Source: Oscillospiraceae bacterium (GTDB taxonomy: Bacteria; Bacillota; Clostridia; Oscillospirales; Oscillospiraceae). Taken from it: DNA of 64,000 bases. The position numbers and the translations under genes are program-made. The DNA lies in assembly GCA_021202845.1 (NCBI GenBank), contig JAJQCF010000002.1, positions 1 to 64,000 of the forward strand. The letters run 5' to 3'. Of this stretch, positions 61,214-64,000 are shown in pieces (position 1 is the first letter of the stretch; every line of letters starts with the position of its first letter). The notes under the pieces were generated by a model. That model made no database searches. It was not told the DNA's origin and saw nothing but the letters and a program-made list of their open reading frames with translations.

Positions 61214-63391
61214 TTACAGGTGCAGCACACGCTCGCGTATTTCCTGAGTGCGCCCTTGGTTCCAGAACTGGGTGCCGATGTAGCCGCAGGTGCGGCGGGC
61301 GACGTTCATCTTGTTCTGGTCGGTGTTGCCGCACTGGGGGCAGCGCCAAATCAGCTTGCCGTCGTCCTCGACAATTTCAATCTCGCCGTCCCAGCCGCAA
61401 ATCTGGCAGTAGTCGCTTTTGGTATTGAGCTCGGCGTACATGATGTTGTCGTAGATGAAGCGTATGACCTGCATCACGGCGGGAATGTTGTCCTGCATAT
61501 TGGGCACCTCGACGTAGCTGATGGCTCCGCCGGGCGAGAGCGCTTGGAACTGCGCCTCGAACTTCAGCTTGCTGAAAGCGTCGATGTTCTCCGTGACGTG
61601 GACGTGGTAGCTGTTGGTGATGTAGCCCTTGTCCGTGACGCCGGGGATGATGCCGAAGCGCTGCTGCAGGCACTTGGCGAACTTGTAGGTCGTGGATTCC
61701 AGCGGCGTGCCGTAGAGGCTGAAGTCTATGTTGTGCTTGGCCTTCCACGCCTTGCAGGCGTCGTTCATGTGCTGCATGACGCTGAGGGCGAAGGGCGTGG
61801 CCTCGGGGTCGGTGTGGCTCTTGCCGGTCATGTACTTAACGCACTCGTAAAGTCCGGCGTAGCCGAGGGAAATGGTGGAGTAGCCGCCGTAGAGCAGTTT
61901 GTCTATAGGCTCGCCCTTTTCCAGTCTCGCCAGAGCGCCGTACTGCCAGAGTATGGGCGCGGCGTCGGAGAGTGTGCCTTTCAGACGGTTGTGGCGGCAC
62001 ATGAGCGCGCGGTAGCAGAGGTTGAGACGCTCGTCGAATACCTCCCAGAACTTGTCCATGTCCCCGCCGGAGGAGAGCGCCACGTCCACAAGGTTTATTG
62101 TGACAACGCCTTGGTTGAAGCGGCCGTAATATTTAGGCTGGTTCGTCTCGGGGTCAACATACGGCGTGAGGAAGGAGCGGCAGCCCATGCAGGTGTAGCA
62201 GTTTCCGTTGCCGTTTTTGTCAATCTTGAGCTGGAGCATAATCTTTTCGCTGATGTAGTCCGGCACCATGCGGCGGGCGGTACACTTGGCGGCCAGCTCC
62301 GTGAGGTAGTAGTAGGGGCTGTCCTCGTGGATGTTGTCCTCCTCCAGCACATATACCAGCTTGGGGAAGGCGGGGGTGACCCAAACGCCCTGCTCGTTTT
62401 TCACGCCCTGATAGCGCTGCTGCAAGACTTCTTCTATAATTATCGCCAGGTCCTTCTTCTCCTGCTCGTTCTTGGCCTCGCCGAGGTACATGAACACGGT
62501 CACGAACGGAGCCTGTCCGTTGGTGGTGAGCAGCGTCACGACCTGATATTGTATTGTCTGCACGCCGCGGCATATTTCTTCGCGCAGGCGCTTTTCCACA
62601 ACGGAGTTGAGCTTTTCCGCGCTCGGCTCCACGCCGAGCTCCGCCATTTCGCGCTGCACGGAGGCGCGTATTTTCTCGCGGCTGACCTGCACAAAGGGCG
62701 CAAGGTGCGTCAGCGATATGCTCTGCCCGCCGTACTGGTTCGAGGCCACCTGCGCCACTATTTGGGTAGCGATGTTGCAGGCCGTGGCGAAGGAGTGCGG
62801 CTTTTCTATGAGCGTGCCGGTGATGACGGTGCCGTTTTGCAGCATATCCTCAAGGTTCACGAGGTCGCAGTTGTGCATATGCTGAGCGTAATAGTCCGTG
62901 TCGTGGAAGTGGATAAGTCCGTTTTCGTGCGCCTCGACGATGTCCGGCGGCAGCAGAATACGGCTCGTGAGGTCGCGGGAGACTTCGCCCGCCATGTAGT
63001 CGCGCTGCGTGGAGTTGACTATGGGGTTCTTGTTGGAGTTCTCCTGCTTGGCCTCCTCGTTGTTGCACTCTATGAGGCTGAGAATTTTGTTGTCTGTGGT
63101 GTTGGCAACGCGCGCAAGGGAGCGGTTGTAGCGGTAGCGGATATAGTGCTTGGCCGTCTCCGGCGCGCCCTGAAGAATAATGTGCGTCTCCACAAGCTCC
63201 TGAATTTCCTCCACGGAGAGCGCTCTGCCCACCTCGGCGCAGTGGTCTTCTATGACGAGAGAGATGTAGTCTATCTGCCGCGGCGTCAGCTCAGGTTCGC
63301 CGTCCACCTCGCAGACCGCCTTTTGTATTGCGCAAATTATCTTGTTGCGGTCAAACGTCTCCTCCGCGCCGTTGCGCTTGATGATTTTCAT
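61214..63391 (-). CDS. nrdD: Anaerobic ribonucleoside-triphosphate reductase
   Basis: 725 residues. N-terminal ATP-cone (KIIKRNGAEETFDRNKIICAIQKAV), a middle catalytic barrel with YCYTCMGC-like GNCYTCMGCR and SLGYAGLYECVKY, zinc site CQICGW and CPQCGN, and glycyl radical motif RRTCGYIGTQFW at the C-terminus. Makes deoxynucleotides from NTPs without oxygen. The ATG at 63391 follows GGAGGAAAGGGACAGGCA; in-frame upstream codons to 63478 cover the promoter and are not translated. Confidence 0.96.
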   Translation of the reverse strand: MKIIKRNGAEETFDRNKIICAIQKAVCEVDGEPELTPRQIDYISLVIEDHCAEVGRALSVEEIQELVETHIILQGAPETAKHYIRYRYNRSLARVANTTDNKILSLIECNNEEAKQENSNKNPIVNSTQRDYMAGEVSRDLTSRILLPPDIVEAHENGLIHFHDTDYYAQHMHNCDLVNLEDMLQNGTVITGTLIEKPHSFATACNIATQIVAQVASNQYGGQSISLTHLAPFVQVSREKIRASVQREMAELGVEPSAEKLNSVVEKRLREEICRGVQTIQYQVVTLLTTNGQAPFVTVFMYLGEAKNEQEKKDLAIIIEEVLQQRYQGVKNEQGVWVTPAFPKLVYVLEEDNIHEDSPYYYLTELAAKCTARRMVPDYISEKIMLQLKIDKNGNGNCYTCMGCRSFLTPYVDPETNQPKYYGRFNQGVVTINLVDVALSSGGDMDKFWEVFDERLNLCYRALMCRHNRLKGTLSDAAPILWQYGALARLEKGEPIDKLLYGGYSTISLGYAGLYECVKYMTGKSHTDPEATPFALSVMQHMNDACKAWKAKHNIDFSLYGTPLESTTYKFAKCLQQRFGIIPGVTDKGYITNSYHVHVTENIDAFSKLKFEAQFQALSPGGAISYVEVPNMQDNIPAVMQVIRFIYDNIMYAELNTKSDYCQICGWDGEIEIVEDDGKLIWRCPQCGNTDQNKMNVARRTCGYIGTQFWNQGRTQEIRERVLHL

Positions 63392-63436
63392 TGCCTGTCC
63401 CTTTCCTCCTGTAAATTGTGTTTCTCTTTCTACTTC

Positions 63437-63495
63437 AAACAATATCTTGTATGAGCGAGCAAGACGATTATACATCATCTTGTGTCACTTTGCAA
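63437..63495 (-). promoter_or_regulatory. nrdDG promoter with candidate NrdR boxes
   Basis: Minus strand TTGCAA (63490-63495), 17 bp, TATAAT (63467-63472). Two 16-bp imperfect palindromes, ACACAAGATGATGTAT (63470-63485) in the promoter and ATACAAGATATTGTTT (63437-63452) downstream, match the NrdR box consensus at about 12-13 of 16 positions, 33 bp apart, near three helical turns. Confidence 0.65.
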
Positions 63496-63535
63496 GAGGG
63501 AAATCGAAAAAATTTTAAAAGCCGCTCCAAGGCGC

Positions 63536-63585
63536 AAAAATCCGCCGGACGCGCCCCGATTTTGCGGGAGGGGTGTCCGGCGGGC
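63536..63585 (-). terminator. Terminator of the metA gene
   Basis: CCGCCGGAC (63542-63550) pairs with GTCCGGCGG (63575-63583), with inner CCCC/GGGG pairing; TTTTT follows on the minus strand. Confidence 0.85.
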
Positions 63586-63612
63586 GGCGCCGCCCAAAGC
63601 GGGCAAAGGCGC

Positions 63613-64000
63613 TCAGTCGGAGTCGGCCTCCGCCGTGTGGCGGTAGCCGATGCTCTCCACCTCGTAGGGTGTGTTTTGGTAGACTATATAGTTGAGCCAG
63701 TTGGAGTAGAGCAGGTTGGCGTGGGCGCGCCACGAGACTATCGGGCGCTGTGTGTCGTCGTCGTTGGGGTAGTAGTTTTTGGGCACGGAGATGGGTTTGC
63801 CGGCGGTTTTGTCGCGCAGGTATTCATTTTGCAGCGTGTCCCAGTCGTACTCGGAGTGCCCCATGATGAAAATCTGTCTTCCGAGCGGGGTCATGCAGGC
63901 GTAAAGACCGGCCTCGTCGGACGAGGCCAGTATGCGCACGGAGTCCAATTTCTCCACGTCCTCGCGCCATACGGTGGTGTGGCGGGAGTGGGGGACCATA
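63613..64000 (-). CDS. metA: Homoserine O-acyltransferase (MetA), C-terminal part
   Basis: About 128 residues of the C-terminus; the 5' end lies beyond the window. VPHSRHTTVWREDVEKL, IFIMGHSEYDWDTLQNEYLRD (catalytic His and Glu) and the end WLNYIVYQNTPYEVESIG are characteristic. The enzyme acylates homoserine for methionine synthesis, using acetyl-CoA or succinyl-CoA; the specificity-determining residue is outside the window. Confidence 0.93.
   Translation of the reverse strand, partial: MVPHSRHTTVWREDVEKLDSVRILASSDEAGLYACMTPLGRQIFIMGHSEYDWDTLQNEYLRDKTAGKPISVPKNYYPNDDDTQRPIVSWRAHANLLYSNWLNYIVYQNTPYEVESIGYRHTAEADSD

Noticed and set aside
60704-63454. A frame of about 916 codons on the plus strand opposite nrdDG
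   Set aside because: Opposite clear nrdD and nrdG genes and rich in Val/Ala/Leu/His shadow composition.

Overview
The window looks like a chromosomal segment of a GC-rich anaerobic Clostridia bacterium, probably a gut Oscillospirales-type organism. This is inferred from gene content, not from a marker gene. The evidence is: indolepyruvate:ferredoxin oxidoreductase, a class III (oxygen-sensitive) ribonucleotide reductase, a TM1266-type hydrogenase regulator, SLH-anchored surface proteins, an L-box lysine riboswitch, Firmicutes-type ribosomal leaders, and frequent GTG/TTG starts. No rRNA, tRNA, CRISPR array, transposase or phage gene was found. Both ends cut through genes.

Layout. 1-5752 (-): 3' truncated part of a giant secreted protein with an FMN-attachment domain, GLUG-like repeat blocks, a poly-Thr linker and an SLH anchor. 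It has a strong promoter and DtxR/IdeR-like repeats upstream. 6040-8348: iorAB. 8375-14885: lysine riboswitch and the dapA-dapB-dapH-lysA-M20 deacetylase-deaminase operon. 14882-17165: small housekeeping and unknown genes (DUF3842, two unknown small proteins, trmO, TM1266 regulator, MmcQ/YjbR). 17261-19551: CsoR repressor and a P1B metal ATPase with their promoters. 19614-23516: DUF308 and TetR, DUF2798, and a PQQ-type propeller. 23701-28576 (-): inactive-looking rhomboid, rplS with leader, two radical-SAM-linked proteins, MBL hydrolase. 28668-30553: a small AT-richer accessory patch with a YhcG/DUF1016 nuclease divergent from hicAB. 30817-33486 (-): Nif3, TrmK, DUF1858, Cof-type HAD.

33500-42902 is the most coherent system. 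It holds beta-phosphoglucomutase, a YesN-type response regulator, a YesM-type histidine kinase and a lipoprotein binding protein in one minus-strand run. Divergent from these is an Fe3+/AfuABC-family ABC transporter (binding lipoprotein, fused double permease, ATPase with a large insertion). The arrangement resembles HptARS/AfuABC hexose-phosphate sensing and uptake, so a phosphosugar is my favoured substrate.

43026-44296 (-): rplM-rpsI-secG with an L13-type leader. 44418-49431: TtcA-like, FlK-like thioesterase, DUF554, then an incomplete type IV pilus module (PilC, PilM-PilN fusion, PilO). 49777-58647: secA, pgeF, a family 5 binding lipoprotein, cdd, an SLH-M15 peptidase and mutL. 58702-60593 (-): blaR1-blaI with two clear BlaI-type operators. 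60674-63495 (-): nrdDG with candidate NrdR boxes on its promoter. 63613-64000 (-): 3' end of metA.

Promoters, operators and terminators listed here were found by eye as consensus matches or inverted repeats. Family assignments come from recognisable motifs, without database searches.
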